A stretch of DNA of 41,735 nt from Folioceros fuciformis (taxonomy: Eukaryota; Anthocerotophyta; Anthocerotopsida; Anthocerotales): NCBI GenBank assembly GCA_049999805.1, contig JBNGIO010006246.1, positions 1 to 41,735 of the forward strand. Reading direction: 5' to 3'. Below the pieces are notes generated by a model, which was given only the letters and a program-made list of their open reading frames with translations, was not told the origin of the DNA and did not search any database. Below are positions 1 to 12,254 of the stretch, one piece after another. Within the stretch, counting starts at the first letter, position 1, and the number at the start of each line of letters is the position of its first letter. The translations under genes were made by a program, and so were the position numbers.

Positions 1-1318
1 CAGCACAGCACAGCACAGCACAATCGCACAGCACAGCACAGCACAGCGGGCAGCCAGGCCAGGGAATGTTTTGTATTGTACTGTTTGTTGTTTGCAGATA
101 GGCAGCCGCAAAGAGCAGCAGCAGACAAAAGGGAAGCAGCAGAAGAAGAAGAAGGCGATGTTTAAAAGAATATTTGTACAGAAGAGGGTCGGGGTCGGGA
201 GTCGGGGTCCGGGCCCAGACCGGGGCCGGGCCGGACCAGGTGCGGGCCTAGCCTAGGCTCGGTCGGGGCCGAATCGGGCCGTCTTGCTCCGCCATTCACG
301 GCGGATGGAAGCGCAGGGAGCGGCAGGGAATGGAGGAAAAGAAGGTGCTGACAGACGGGGCGGGCTGCGGCAAGGGCAAGGCAGCGACAGGCGAATCCAT
401 GCTCAAGATCTCCTATTCCTGCGCTTTTTCGTCTCAAGCAGCACGCCCTTCCTGCAGGCTGCTCTTTCTTTTCTCGAGACGCGAGGCAGCGGAGCCGCGC
501 AGGCGCAGCTGGCGGAGCGACTGCTGCTGCTGCTGCAGCGGCTGCGGCCACGCCAGGACCAGGGTACCTCATTGGCTGTGCTGGATAATCTAGAATACTG
601 CAATGAATTGCATTGCCTGTCGCCTCGATCGGCGAGCTCTTTGCCTGAGCCTGCGCCTGCGCTTGCTCCTGCTGCGACTGAGCCCGCTTCCCAGGCCCGC
701 CCCGCCCCGCCCCTGCCATGGCCTGGCCTCGATCTAGCAGTCCATAGTGGCAACGGTGATGAGTAAGATTCTCGTGGCGCCTCCGCCTCCTGCTGCTGCT
801 CCTGCTCCTGCTCCTGCTCCAGGCCACGTACCGCCCCGAGGCTGGCTGGCATTGCTCTTTTTACTATCCTCGCATTCTACTCCTCCTCCTGCTTGCTTGC
901 TCCCTGCGTTGGCCATGGCCGCTCCCTCCGCCTTTCCCTTTCCAGCTGCGAGCGAGCACAACGATGGCCGTTGTCGGCCATGGCCTCCGTTCCGTTGCCA
1001 GACATGCATGTGGCCCGGGCCGGCCCGGCCCGGCCCGGCACGTGCTACCGAGCTACTACTGGTCGGCCACCTGGATCCTTTAAAACACGGACCACGCAGT
1101 AGCACTTACAAGTAGAGTAGATAGATGCATAACATGTATGGAAAGCATTCAACACACAATGGAGAACCATATGGGAGCCAGGTGAATCACTGTGTGCCAG
1201 GATGCATGACATGCTCTGTCCTCCGCCTTCACCAAACGGAGCAGATCGACAAGAGATGCAACAGACGACACAAGAACGGGACGTAGGAACAAGACGCCTC
1301 CTAAGGCATTTGCCTTCC
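1..1318. other. GC-rich low-complexity DNA, no supported gene
   Basis: The left edge starts with a short tandem repeat of a CAGCA unit (about 1-48). Positions 180-265 and 1012-1040 are runs of GGGTC/GGGCC and GGCCC. Positions 785-825 are a CTCCTG microsatellite. Long open frames exist on both strands, but they encode only low-complexity R/G/P/A/S-rich sequence with no recognisable domain, as expected by chance in GC-rich repetitive DNA. The right end is probably the 3' flank of the SWI3D gene. A 5' UTR or promoter of a gene beyond the left edge is possible but cannot be shown. Confidence 0.5.
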
Positions 1319-4300
1319 TCATTTCATAACGTTTCCGACATTGGGTGGTCCCGGATGTCCGGGGTGTTGAAGTAGGGGAGTAGGGCCGGGGCCGACTCCC
1401 AAGCTGGGATTCGGTACAAAAGGGGCAACACTGGAGGGGTGACCACCGGGCTTGAATGAGAAACCCTGGGTAGGCCTAGGGATGCCCGATGTACCTGGGA
1501 CGGCGGTTGCTAGTCCAGGAGTAGCTGACAGCGTGGAGGATGGTGGTACAGTCAGGCCTGCCGGTTTCGACAGGGGGAAGAGGCTGGAGATGGATGTAGA
1601 TTGCGCCTGACTCGGAGGATTCAGCCTCGACGTTATGAGTCGTTGCCGCTCCGCAACGTACTTCTGCCTGGAACGGTCCACTTGCTCGCATTCTTTGGCG
1701 AGCATCACCTCCAGCTCGCTGAAGTGTTTCAACTTTATTTCCAGTTTCCTTAGCTGCATACACCGCTCCCACTGTGTCAGTTGTGGGCCGCCCCAGAAAC
1801 GCTGCAGTTGCGCACGGACTTTCACTGTTACTAACTTTTCCAACATTTATTTACGCACCTGGTTTTCGATCACGATGCCCACGAGGTGCTGGATCTCCCG
1901 CTCCTCCTGGTCTGCTAAAAGCTTGGATTTTACCGCAGCGGCAGCCAGAGCAGAAGCCGCGGCTCGTTTCACACTCACCACAGATACAACGTCTTCATTC
2001 TCCACTACGGCGGCAGAGTCATCTTCTCCATCCGCTTGATCTTCCTCCCGCTTTGCTGTGAAGATATAAAGACAGATTAACCGCTGCCAAGATATAAATA
2101 AAGACAGATTAACCTCCGCTATGGAATCTACGAGGAGGCACCCGGACGTGGTGAATTCTGTCAGGCAGTGTACCTGCATCCTCTTCTGGCTCTTGAGAAT
2201 CCACGTTTTTCGATGCTCCCCCAACCTCCTTTCCAGATTCAACCACCACGTCTGCAGCATGATGATCTTTGGATTCTGGAGTCACATCCTGCTGGGATGC
2301 TTCCTTCAAGGCTTCAACATGAGGATCATTATCTGCCGCTGCCTGGGATGTCCCCTCTTTATCAGCGAACTCTACTCCAGCGCCTTTGATTGCTTTATGG
2401 TCGGCCGATCTATGACAAGCAGGACATAACTAGTGTAACGCTTCTTGCAAATCGTACAAAAGGCTTGCAGCAGCTGGTGTCACAACATGGGCTAGGGCAC
2501 ACCTTGACGGATCGGGGCCAGGCTTTGACCAATCAAAGTCAGGTGGATCCATGACAAAGCAATTCCTTCCTGCAAGACTGTGAGCGGGGTTTTTGCCTGA
2601 CAGCACCATTAGAGCAGACTGTGCAGCTGCAGCAGCCACCCGGGGGCCAACCATAGCCGCAAGGAATGCAACCTGACCACACAAAAATGAAAAATCATAT
2701 GAGGCTGGTTCAGCTACAAAACTAGTCCGAGGACAAATACCGAGTCCTCGAACTGCATAAAAACATGAGTGTCGGAGCGAACCTGTGTCATAACAGGATT
2801 TCCAGCATCTGCGAAGGCAATGACGTCTTCAGCTTTAGATTCTGCATTACTCATAGGCCTTCCAGTCCTAGAACTCCCAGACTCTTTAGATCTTTGTCCA
2901 CTGTCCGTCAGAGCAGAACCTTCCGTGTCTTTCCTTGATGCGCTTGCAGGAGTACTTGCACAATCCGCTGCCGTATCCTTGTCAGTCAATAGTTTTGTGT
3001 TTCTGGAGTCAGATGACAACCTAGATGCAGGAGGAGCAGATGTCACATATCCTGCAGTCTCCATGTCTTCTAGAAAAGGGTCCTCAATAGGCAGCCGTAT
3101 GAAGTGTAGGATACACTGGGACTTGGATTTTGTTGCCACGTGCTCTGCTATTTCACTCCAGTTGTCGCCAAAAAGCTCCAAAGCCTCCAGTAACAGGAGG
3201 GTTTCTTGATCAGTCCAACCACCACCATCGGAATCTGCCGTGTCAGTCAGCGCATCCATTCTGATGAAATCTGTCGATGTCATTCCTTCACCAAACTTGC
3301 CATCGTTATAGCAATCGGGACAGAGGTCGAAATCTGCCTGTCGCATCCCACAGACAGGTTATGCAAGCACCGACATACATATGAGATACTCACAATCAAA
3401 GCAATAAACCGCACAAATGACAAGCAAACGACAGTACCTGCTTCTGGCAGTGGTAGCGATGCTTTGAGCAGTCTGCCGCACATGCATTACAATGATATTC
3501 TACTGAAGGTCCGTCTGAGAAGGACAGAGCCTCAGCAGCCTTGGTCTCCAGCAACGAAGCACCAGACTCTCTACGTTCCTGAGATGGTGCGGGCTTTGAC
3601 ACAGGTTCACCTACTGAATCAAATGCGTACAAGCTCTGCAGTGGAGGCTCTGTGAGAGGAGTTGCCTGTAACTTCCTATCCGGAGCTTCCTCAATAAGAG
3701 CTGCCTGCCCTAACCAATCTGGCAGATGTTTGTTCGGATCCAGGGCAGCCTGATAGTTGATAATTCCCCAATGATCCAGGAACTCCAAAATTCTGGCGGC
3801 AGCATTCCCATCGCCAACAAGCACATCCTTCATATCCTCAATTGTGATAACCTTGGGGAGATTCTCCCTATATTTACAAATAATAGCATTCCGATGCTCC
3901 AGATAAATCTCTGGAGTCTTCAGTTTGGACTTCCCATCGAAAAATTCTGGAAGTCCTCGCCGCTCCAGAACATTTACACTGTTCCATGAAAACCAGCCTG
4001 CGGCATAAAATAGAAAATAGAGGGCAATTAAGGCAAGGACACAACACACTCAAACTTGAGCTCGACAAAGCCCTTGAAGGAAGGGAACTCCACTCATCAA
4101 CGGTTTCACCTGCATGGCAAGGAATGAGGTGGACCCTATCAGCTGGTGTTTCCGTAGACGACACTTTCGGCCGAGGAGACGACAGGGACAATGTTGCATC
4201 CGACTGCTCGGGACGAACTCCGCCAGGCAGATCGGACGGGACCAGCTGACCGTGAGATAAGTTCTCTAAGCTGGAAATAGGAGCCTTGCTTTCCAGCTCC

Positions 4301-4551
4301 CGCTCCTCACCCGTTTCCACGGCACGCTCGGCCTGCACAACAGCAAGGACCGAGGAATGCGGCAGCCCCAAATGCTGCTTGATCACCCGAGGTTCATGCG
4401 CCACCACCTCTGCTCGATCCGGGAAAACCTCCAACGGCTCACCATTGGCTCCCAAAGGAGGTGGGGTGTCCTCCCTGTTGAGCTTTTTGCTAGGTGGCTC
4501 TTCTGGAAGCGGGGGGGAGGCCCGCTTCCGCTTGGACATTCCCATGCTCAT
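1319..4551 (-). CDS. SWI3D: SWI/SNF complex subunit SWI3D
   Basis: Scaffold subunit of the plant SWI/SNF (BAF-type) chromatin-remodelling complex; nuclear. Exons on the minus strand: 4551-4110, 3997-3438, 3337-2783, 2672-2503, 2409-2174, 2055-1859, 1753-1319. All introns are GT-AG, and the joined frame is 2595 nt (864 residues), near the size of seed-plant SWI3D. Domains in order: basic KRKR/SKK stretch near the N-terminus; SWIRM about 140-225 ([23 protein letters not shown]); ZZ zinc finger about 315-365 (YHCNAC, HRYHC, DLCPDC); SANT about 374-420 ([21 protein letters not shown] without its last residue); conserved block with [11 protein letters not shown] and DPPDFD; C-terminal coiled coil about 690-770; then a P/S/G-rich tail. 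The ZZ finger and the GNPVM block favour SWI3D over SWI3A-C. The start is the first ATG of an M-S-M-G-M cluster; the other two in-frame ATGs lie 6 and 12 bases downstream. The 2503/2409 junction was chosen because direct reading hits a stop at about 2430. Confidence 0.93.
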
Positions 4552-5159
4552 CTGGAACACCCCTGCTGCATCTGCAACGCCGTCCTGGGAAACCCTGCTC
4601 AGGCTACCCTGCAATTTCCACAGCTACTCACGCCACCTGACTGGCACACACTTGATTTCACCACCATCCCGCGAGCTCGACATCCGAAACCTAGAGTCCT
4701 GGAACGAATGTGGCCTAACGTACTGTTATTATTTGCCAGCATGAGACACAAGTGATAAAAGGGGCGACGCCAAATTCCGAGATCGGGGTGGAGCAAGATG
4801 TACGTAGCTAGACTCTTACTACTTAGGTGCTCCGAGATACGTACTTGGATCGATCAATTCTCGCCGTCCCAAAATTCCTTGGGAAGTGGTGCTTTTCAAT
4901 TTTCATACGGAATAAAAATATTTAATATAAAAATACCCAATTGAGTAATGGCATAAGTGAAATAAGGTGAAAGTTAAAAGTAGAAAGGTGAAAGCTAAAT
5001 CTAGAGCTGTCTTGATGAAGAAGCAAGTATGCTTCTTACTGCCTTTGGAAACAAATTGTGTGTTCCAGGCAAAACCTCCTAAGAAGGATGGAGTTGTAAT
5101 GACCACTAGTATTCTAGGATGAGTGGTGTGTATCATTCCCAGTTTTAGCAGTGGCTTAG

Positions 5160-5560
5160 CTGTGGAGTATAAATAGGCCAGTGTTAAGGTCTTAAGGATA
5201 CGGTGATACACTGATACACAAAGAGGCAGATAGTGAGAAGTCTAGCCTGGAGGCATAGCTTTGGAGGGCTTGAAGAGCAAGCTTGTTAGATAGAGTCGAG
5301 GGCAGTAGCCAGTGGGGCGTAGATCGCCAGACTCTTTTGTAAGTAACTGGAATAAAGAGCAGCACCTAGAGGAGGTGGTCTGCGAGTCGTCAGTGGACGG
5401 CGGGCTACTTGGAGCCTAGTGCTGAGTCGTGTGAGAGGGAGTGAGTGAATTGCAAGTGGAGCGCTGCGGAGTGTTTAGACGAGATTCGAGGCCGTTGCTT
5501 CCTTTTACGCTGCGTAAGGAAGGGGGGCGTTACTAATTGTGTTGTTAACCATTTCAGCCA
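5160..5560 (+). promoter_or_regulatory. Possible LTR-like promoter block
   Basis: A TATA-like TATAAATA occurs at 5168-5175, followed about 185 bases later by AATAAA near 5352, with no protein-coding frame around it. TATA box followed closely by a polyadenylation signal is the usual arrangement inside LTRs of plant retrotransposons. I could not define paired ends, a target-site duplication or a primer-binding site, so this may simply be a chance promoter-like stretch. Confidence 0.25.
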
Positions 5561-5670
5561 CACTTAGTACTAAATGAGGTGTATTTATATATTTTATTTG
5601 AAAGAGCCAGGATAGGCATCAATCTATCTAGGCCAAAAAAAAAAAACTTGCACCCAGATCGAGATCAGCA

Positions 5671-6030
5671 CCTAAGTATCTACAACCCCTAATATGTCAT
5701 AGTTGAATACAATCAAGCCCAAGAACCCCTAAGATGTCATGGTTGGATGTAGCAAAGCCATGTAATCTCTAAGATGTCATGGTTGGATGTAGCGAAGCCA
5801 TGTAATCTCTAAGATGTCATGGTTGGATGTAAGGGAGCCATGTAACCTCTAAGATGTCATGGTTGGATGTAATGAAGGTGCATAAGTATCTACAATCCCT
5901 AAGAGGTCATGGTTGGATATAATGAAGGCACATAACTATTTACAACCGCTAAGATGTCATGCCTGGATACAATAAAGCCCCGTAAGCATCTATAGCCCTT
6001 GAGATGTCATGACATAGTTGGATATAGGTT
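5671..6030. repeat. Tandem repeat, about 40-nt unit
   Basis: At least seven imperfect copies share the core AAGATGTCATGGTTGGATGT followed by a variable AAG/GAAG-CCATGTAATCTCT spacer. The central copies (about 5730-5870) are nearly identical with a 40-base period; outer copies are longer and more diverged. No coding potential is apparent. Confidence 0.85.
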
Positions 6031-7125
6031 AGATGTCATCTTTCTACACCACCTTGGTGACGAAAGAGCTAGCTAGTCATGAATAATTAACTAAGCCCAG
6101 CAACACAAAAGAGGATAGGAATGGAAGTCGCAAGCAACCAACATGACCAACTGGACAGTGGAGGTGCTAGAATTTATGTGTTTTGCAGGGAAACTCACCT
6201 CTAAGGACTTCCATGATTTTTGCTATTGGGTTGCGAAGCCCAACATCCAATTGCAATGGGATTATGGCCACAAATGGGCACACTCCAATTGGTAGCTACA
6301 GCTATCAACATTTGAGTTGGAGAGGCTACATGTGCGTAGAGTTTGAAGCGACCCCCACAACTAGATAATGCAATAGGTGCGACAAGTGTACGAGAGGCTA
6401 GAATAGAAGTAGGATGGGGTTGTGTCATGGAGAAAACAAGCGAGGGGAAGCATGTTGCCAACCTAAGGTCACCAGAGAGATGGAGAGGGGTCTCAACACA
6501 AGAACACATTGCGCAATGGTTGGAAGATTGAGCTAATTATCGATCCCAAGTGGAGGCTCTTCACTCACATAGTCCTCGGCCTCATTTGTTGCCAAAGGAC
6601 TTTCTACTATAGTACTGCTTTCTTGTACTTCGTATAACGCTTGCAACAAGGGACCACTCCTAATTGGGGGTTAGTCATGTTTCAAGCCTATGTGCACCAC
6701 AAGGATAAATAGCTCAAGCCCAACATCATGAACAACAAAAATTGAGAGGCACAACTTATACCTTAGTGCCTATTTGGTACACCTCTAGTCTACCCATAGC
6801 CTTCTCACTCCGGATGACTTCTTGAAATCCACGCAATCCTTCAAGGTGTTTTATTTGGGGATAGCCAAACAAGATCCTATCAAGCTTCCAACTAGATCCA
6901 ATGTGAAAGAGGAAGAGATGGCCCAATTAGAAGAGCTCATTTTGGTTGTAGTATCCTGGGAAAGCATGAGCTTCTTATTGAAAGTCTCATCTTTGATGGC
7001 CATGACCCAAAAACCAAAGGCAAGGACCCTCTCTTATAAATATTGCTTTGAAGACACTATTTTATACAATAATAATAACATTAAATATTTAAGGTTTAAT
7101 ACATAATTATTTAATTTTATAAAAG

Positions 7126-7150
7126 ATATATATATATATATATATATATA
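7126..7150. repeat. TA dinucleotide microsatellite
   Basis: An uninterrupted run of TA dinucleotides sits inside AT-rich spacer DNA. Confidence 0.9.
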
Positions 7151-7784
7151 ATATTTTAATGGTATAGTCCTAATTTATAATACCTTCTCTTAACCTACAC
7201 ATAAAATGTAACTTTTTTATGGTAATTTTTTCTTATTTATTTTAAGATTTTGGTCACTTCCCCTATTGTATCTTTTTAGCATATTTCTCCTAGAAACCAA
7301 TTTAGTATGCATGGGAGTTAGGCAATGTGAACTTATGCTAAGTTATAGTGTGACCATATCAAAGAGAAATTTGTTTCAATATATGTATATGTGCATTGTC
7401 ACATCACCCGGAGTAATTGCCTTAAGAATACGGTTGCTCCTTTTACCCATGCATTTAATATTAATAAAATTAATAGTTACTATCAGATCTATTAGTAAAG
7501 AAAGCTTTTCTTGCAAGCTTAGACGGAGCAAGCGAAAGGCTAGACCAAGCTCAAGCAAAACTTGTCTTAGTAGAAAAAGAGGATTGTGTGATTTGAAAAG
7601 CTTGGATGCTAGGCCAAGTACGAAAGCCATAAATTTGCTCCCATAGCCTTAACCTACCCTAGGCATGGAGGAATCCCGAAGGAGGCAAACTACGCCCATT
7701 GCTTGGCTTTGATAGATGCTTGAAGTCTATGAAAGTGAACTTTGAGGAGCTAAGTGAAGAGGAAATAAAGGCCTTAGTCTTTGC

Positions 7785-7965
7785 AAATAGAGAATCTCTT
7801 GCCAACCAAGGGACGTTTGCAAGGAGAACGTGGTGCCCTCTTCAATCCTTGTGACAAAGGACTCAAAAAAGCAAGATTCTCAAACTGGGGATCTCTCACC
7901 AACCAAGGGACACGCGCAAGGAAAAGGTGGTGTCCTCTTTAATGGATGTGACCAAGGACTTTAAA
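7785..7965. repeat. Diverged direct duplication
   Basis: Two copies about 100 bases apart share the core CCAACCAAGGGAC, then GCAAGGA, then GGTG-CCTCTT and GTGAC-AAGGACT. They resemble old, decayed repeat or transposon sequence. No protein frame spans them. Confidence 0.6.
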
Positions 7966-8494
7966 ATGTGAGACTGTGACAAAGGACTACTAAATGCAAA
8001 ACTCCTTAATGATGGATTGTGAAACTAGAAGGGAAGTTGGGAGGGCCTAACTCTTTATGAACACTGAGGCCTCTCTGACCAAGAGATCAATACCACCTAA
8101 CGAATTGGGACGGGGCACTTGTCACCTAATGGTTGGCAATGAAGTCCAACGTGCTCGACCGAATAACATAGGAATGAACAATGTCGACTAGCACCAACTG
8201 AACTTGTCGATGAAGGACAAGAATGCCAGGAGGGCGGGAACATTCACAAAGAGGTAGTCTGGCCAGTATGCAAAAGTAAGTTAGATAAGCAAGCTTTCCC
8301 ATCTTTTATGTCCTGTGGAAAGAACGGTGATCAGTTGCCGAGAGTGTGCTATCGACGCCGGACAACTGGCCTTGTGAACCGGGTTTTAAGCCTTTTACGA
8401 CTACATACTCGCTGAGGTACCTGCCCATGTCATTCCTGTGCAATTGAATAATCAATTCATACCTATCTAGTTTGTACAAAAATGTTTATACTTT

Positions 8495-11400
8495 TCAATT
8501 CTTTTCCACAGGAAGCTGTTTCAGCCTTGCATAGATACTTTCACTCTCAGGATACCTGTTGTCCCCAACCAAAAAACTGTGCACCATTCCTTCCATGTCC
8601 GTCCACCAGCTCTGGCCGGGCTGCTTCCATGCCCCAACGTCTTTTCTCTTAGCTTGCATCTTTCGCGCGAGCTCCCACATCTGCGCGCCTGCATATATGT
8701 TGGACATCAGCACATATGCAGCAGCATCTTTCCCGTCTAGCTTCGTCGCTTCCTCAAATGCATATCGTCCAACATCCACGTTGGCCCACTTCGAACAAGC
8801 ACCCAACAGGGAGTGCCAGAGTGCAGCGTCAGCCAGCACTGGCATTGTCCTTACCAGACCTAGGGCCTCGTCCAGTTGGCCTGCACGTCCCAGGAGATCC
8901 ACCATGCATATATAGTGCTCTACAGAGGGAGTAATGCTGTAGCGTCTGCTCATAGCCTCAAAGTATCTTCGTCCCGTGTTCACTAGACCTGAATGACTGC
9001 ACGCTGTCAGTACGCTTAGGAATGTGACGCCCTCTGGCTGCATGCCATCCAGTCTCATTTTGTGAAACAAGTGCAAGACCACTTCACTTTCACCCTGCCG
9101 GGCATAGCCTGCAATCAGTGCGTTCCAGCTAGTATTGTCTTTCTCAGGCAATGCTTCAAAGACAAGCTGTGCATCAACCGTGCTCCCAGACTTGGCGTAC
9201 ATGTTTATCAGACTGATAGCTACAAGCACATCAGTTTGAAGGCCTTGTTTTTCGATCTGCATGTGAAGTTGCCTTCCCATATGCAAAGCTGCCACATTAG
9301 CACAGGCCTGCAAGAGGCACACAAATGTCACAGAATTGGGTACAACAATGCCTTCTTCTTGCATAGCCCTGTAGAGGTCAAGCGCTTCCTGCCCCATGTC
9401 CTGATGGGAATACCCTGCAATCATGGAGTTCCAGACCACCACGTCTTTCTTAACGACCCCATAGAACACATCATATGCGTCTTCCAAGCTGCCACACTTG
9501 GCATACATGTTAACCAAACTGCTGGTTACAAACGCATCAGCTTCAAGCCCACGTTCTCTTATCTGGGCGTGAAGGTGCGTCCCTTTCTCCAGAGCCGGAG
9601 TGCCCACACCTGCGCATGCCTGCAAAAGGCACACAAAGGTCACCGAAATTGGTGCCACCGAGCCTTCTTCTTGCATTGCCCTGTGAAGAGAAAGAGCTTC
9701 CTGCCCCATTCCCTCCCGAGAGTAACCTCCTATCATGGCGTTCCATGTCAGCACACTTTTCCGACTTAGTCCGTCGAACACGAACCGGGCATCCTCTAGG
9801 CTGCCACACTCTGCGTACATCTTCACCAGACTGCTGGCAACAGCTTCATCAGCTTCAAGCCCTCGCTCTCTAATTTTCGCCTGAAATTGTTTCCCCTTCT
9901 CCAAAGCTGAGGAGGAGCCCACACTTGCACATGCCTGCAGGAGGCACGCAAATGTCACAGAATCCGGTGCAATGGTGGCTTCTTCCTCCATACTGCTGTA
10001 AATGCGAAGGGCTTCGTGGCCCAGGCCCTGCTGGGAATATCCTGCAATCAGAGTGGTCCATGTCAAACCATTCTTTTGAGCGAGCCCATCAAACACAAGC
10101 TGCGCGTCTTCTAGGCTGCCACACTTGACATACATGTTCAGCAGACTGCAACCTAGAACATCATCAGCATGAAGGCCTCGCTCTCCACTCTGTCTGTGCA
10201 GCTCTTTCCCGTGCTGTAGAGCTGGTGCGCCCACACATGCACACGCCTGCAGGAGAGAAGAAAATGTCATAGCATCGGGTACAACAAGTCCTTCGTCCAT
10301 CATAACACTAAAAAGATGAAGCGCTTCCTGACCCCTGCCCTGTTGGGAATATCCTGCTATCAAAGCCGTCCACGTAACCACATCTTTTCGACCAACTCCA
10401 TCAAACACTTTCTGAGCTTCTTCCAAGCTGCCACACTTCGCATACATGTCTATCAAACTGTTGGCTACAAATCCATCAGCTTGATGTCCTTGTTCCCTAA
10501 TTCGTCTGTGAAGCTGTTTTCCCTCCTCTAGAGCCGGGTTGCCAATACTTGCGCATGCCTGCAGGAGGCACACAAATGACAGAATCCGGAACCATGCCTT
10601 CAAGTTGCATGGCCTTGTAAAGATGAAGGGCTTTCTGCCCCATGCACTGCCTGGCATATCCTGCTATCAAGGCATTCCATGTCACCACATCTTTCTCACC
10701 AAGTCCATCAAAGAGTCTTTGAGCTTCTTCCAGCCTGCCACGCTTTGCATATTCTGCAATTACCGTTGTCCACGTAGCCATATTTTTACAAGGAAGTCCA
10801 TCAAAAACGCCCTGAGCATCCTCTAGGCTGCCACACTTTGCATACATGTTTACCAGACTACAACCAACAACATCATTCACCTCAAGGTTCTGTTCTCGCA
10901 CCTGTGCATGGAGCTGTGTCCCCTTCTCCAGTGCTGGGGTACCCACACTTCCACATGCCTGCAGTAGATGCACAAACATGATGGCATCTGCTACAACAAT
11001 GCCGTCTTCTAGCATAGCTATGTACAGATCTAGAGCTCCCTGACCCATCCCCTGCTGGGAGTACCCTGCTATCAGAGCTGTCCAAGTCACAACATCCTTC
11101 TGACCAAGTCCATTGAACACTTTTTGAGCGTCTATCAGGCTGCCACATTTTGCATACATATCTACCAAATTATTGGCTACAAAGACATCATTTTCTAGCC
11201 CACATTCTCCGATATGAGCATGAAGCTGTTTTCCCTTCTCCAAAGCAGGGCTACCCACACTTGCACATGCGTGCAGGAGGGACACAAAGGTCAGGGCATT
11301 TGGGACAGAAACATTTTCTTCTCGCATAGCTTTGAAAAGCTGAAGGGCTTCCTGACCCATTCCCTGCTGCGAATATCCATCTATCAAAACAGTCCACGTC

Positions 11401-12254
11401 ACCACATCCTTTTGCACAAGTCTGTCGAAGACTTGACGAGCACCTTCCAAGCTCCCACACTTTGCATACATGTTCACCAAACTGTTGGCTACACACATGT
11501 CAGCGTCAAGTCCTTGTTCTCTAATTCGTTCGTGGAGCCGTTTTCCCGTCTCCACACTCGGAGCACCCACATTTGCACATGCCTGCAGGAGGCACACAAA
11601 TGTCACAGAATCGGGCGCAATATTCCCTTCTTGTTGCATAGCACCATAAAGATGAAGAGCTTCCTGTCCCATGCCATGCTGGGCATACCCTGCTATCATG
11701 GTATTCCACGTGACCACGTCTTTAAGTACAATGGCGTCGAATATTTCGAGCGCGTCCGCCAGGCTGGAACACTTCGCATACATGTCCACCAAGCAATTAC
11801 TGACACACAAATGAGGCTCAACGCCACTGGCCAACACAGCAGCATGCACCTGCTGTCCAGTTTCCAAGTCTGCTGCCCTTGCACAAGCCTGCAGAACTGC
11901 CACAAAGACATGGCTGTCGGGTTTCACACTTGACCAGCGCATCCGATGATACAATTGTATGGCCTGCTTAGCTTGCCCGTGCTTAACATGTGCAGAGATC
12001 ATGGAAGACCACATGAAGGCATCTGGTACGGCAACCATGGTGAACACATCCATTGCTTCGTCCAACCTGCCATGAGAACCATACATTCGCACAAGATGGT
12101 TGCACAGGAACGTATCCGATTCATATCCCGTTTCCACAGACAGAGCATGCACACGCCGACCCAGCTCCAGATCCTTGTTAACCCCACACAGCTTGAGCGT
12201 CGCGTACAACAGAGATTGCGAGACACGACAGTCTGTCTGCACCAAAATTCCCAT
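8495..12254 (-). CDS. PLS-class PPR protein, interrupted by a frameshift
   Basis: Pentatricopeptide-repeat protein of the PLS class, predicted from the family to bind organellar RNA. The gene is intronless. The 5' part reads from ATG 12254 down to about 10579. There a sister-repeat motif (normally GTGACATTTGTG) lacks two bases, and the frame continues in a second frame from about 10578 to the stop at 8495. Both halves otherwise hold intact repeats: about eleven motif heads like F-V-C-L-L-Q-A-C-A-x-V-G, S motifs with N-M-Y-A-K-C-G-S-L, and V-V-T-W-x-A-L-I-A-G-Y-S-Q-Q-G-M-G-Q-E-A-L, in a period of about 101 residues (about 303 nt). One extra S motif lies near 10700-10790. The C-terminus has an E-type region and PG box (PGQSWW, HSFLVGD) but stops before any DYW deaminase domain. 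An in-frame TAG, which could also be part of an acceptor (TTCTAG), lies just upstream of ATG 12254, so the start is not certain. The break could be an assembly error or a young pseudogene. Confidence 0.85.

Larger units (their letters stand above)
4552..8494. other. AT-rich spacer with repeats, no supported gene
   Basis: Between SWI3D and the PPR gene the DNA becomes AT-rich and shows no conserved protein. It holds a possible LTR-like promoter block near 5160-5560, tandem repeats at 5671-6030, a TA microsatellite at about 7126-7150, and an imperfect duplication at 7790-7965. Open frames of 60-130 codons in this stretch have no recognisable domain and no splice support. Confidence 0.6.

Noticed and set aside
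162-852. Overlapping open frames of 150-220 codons on both strands
   Set aside because: They encode only Arg/Gly/Pro/Ala-rich low-complexity sequence on both strands at once, as expected in GC-rich repeats. No domain or splice support.
4552-4614. Upstream extension of SWI3D to 4614
   Set aside because: The codon at 4614 is TTG. The first in-frame ATG is at 4551, directly before the basic MSKRKR stretch.
10497-10657. A separate PPR gene starting with ATG at 10657
   Set aside because: The first about 27 codons are an out-of-frame reading of the upstream PPR repeat. True PPR sequence in this frame begins only at the frameshift near 10578, so it is the 3' half of one gene.
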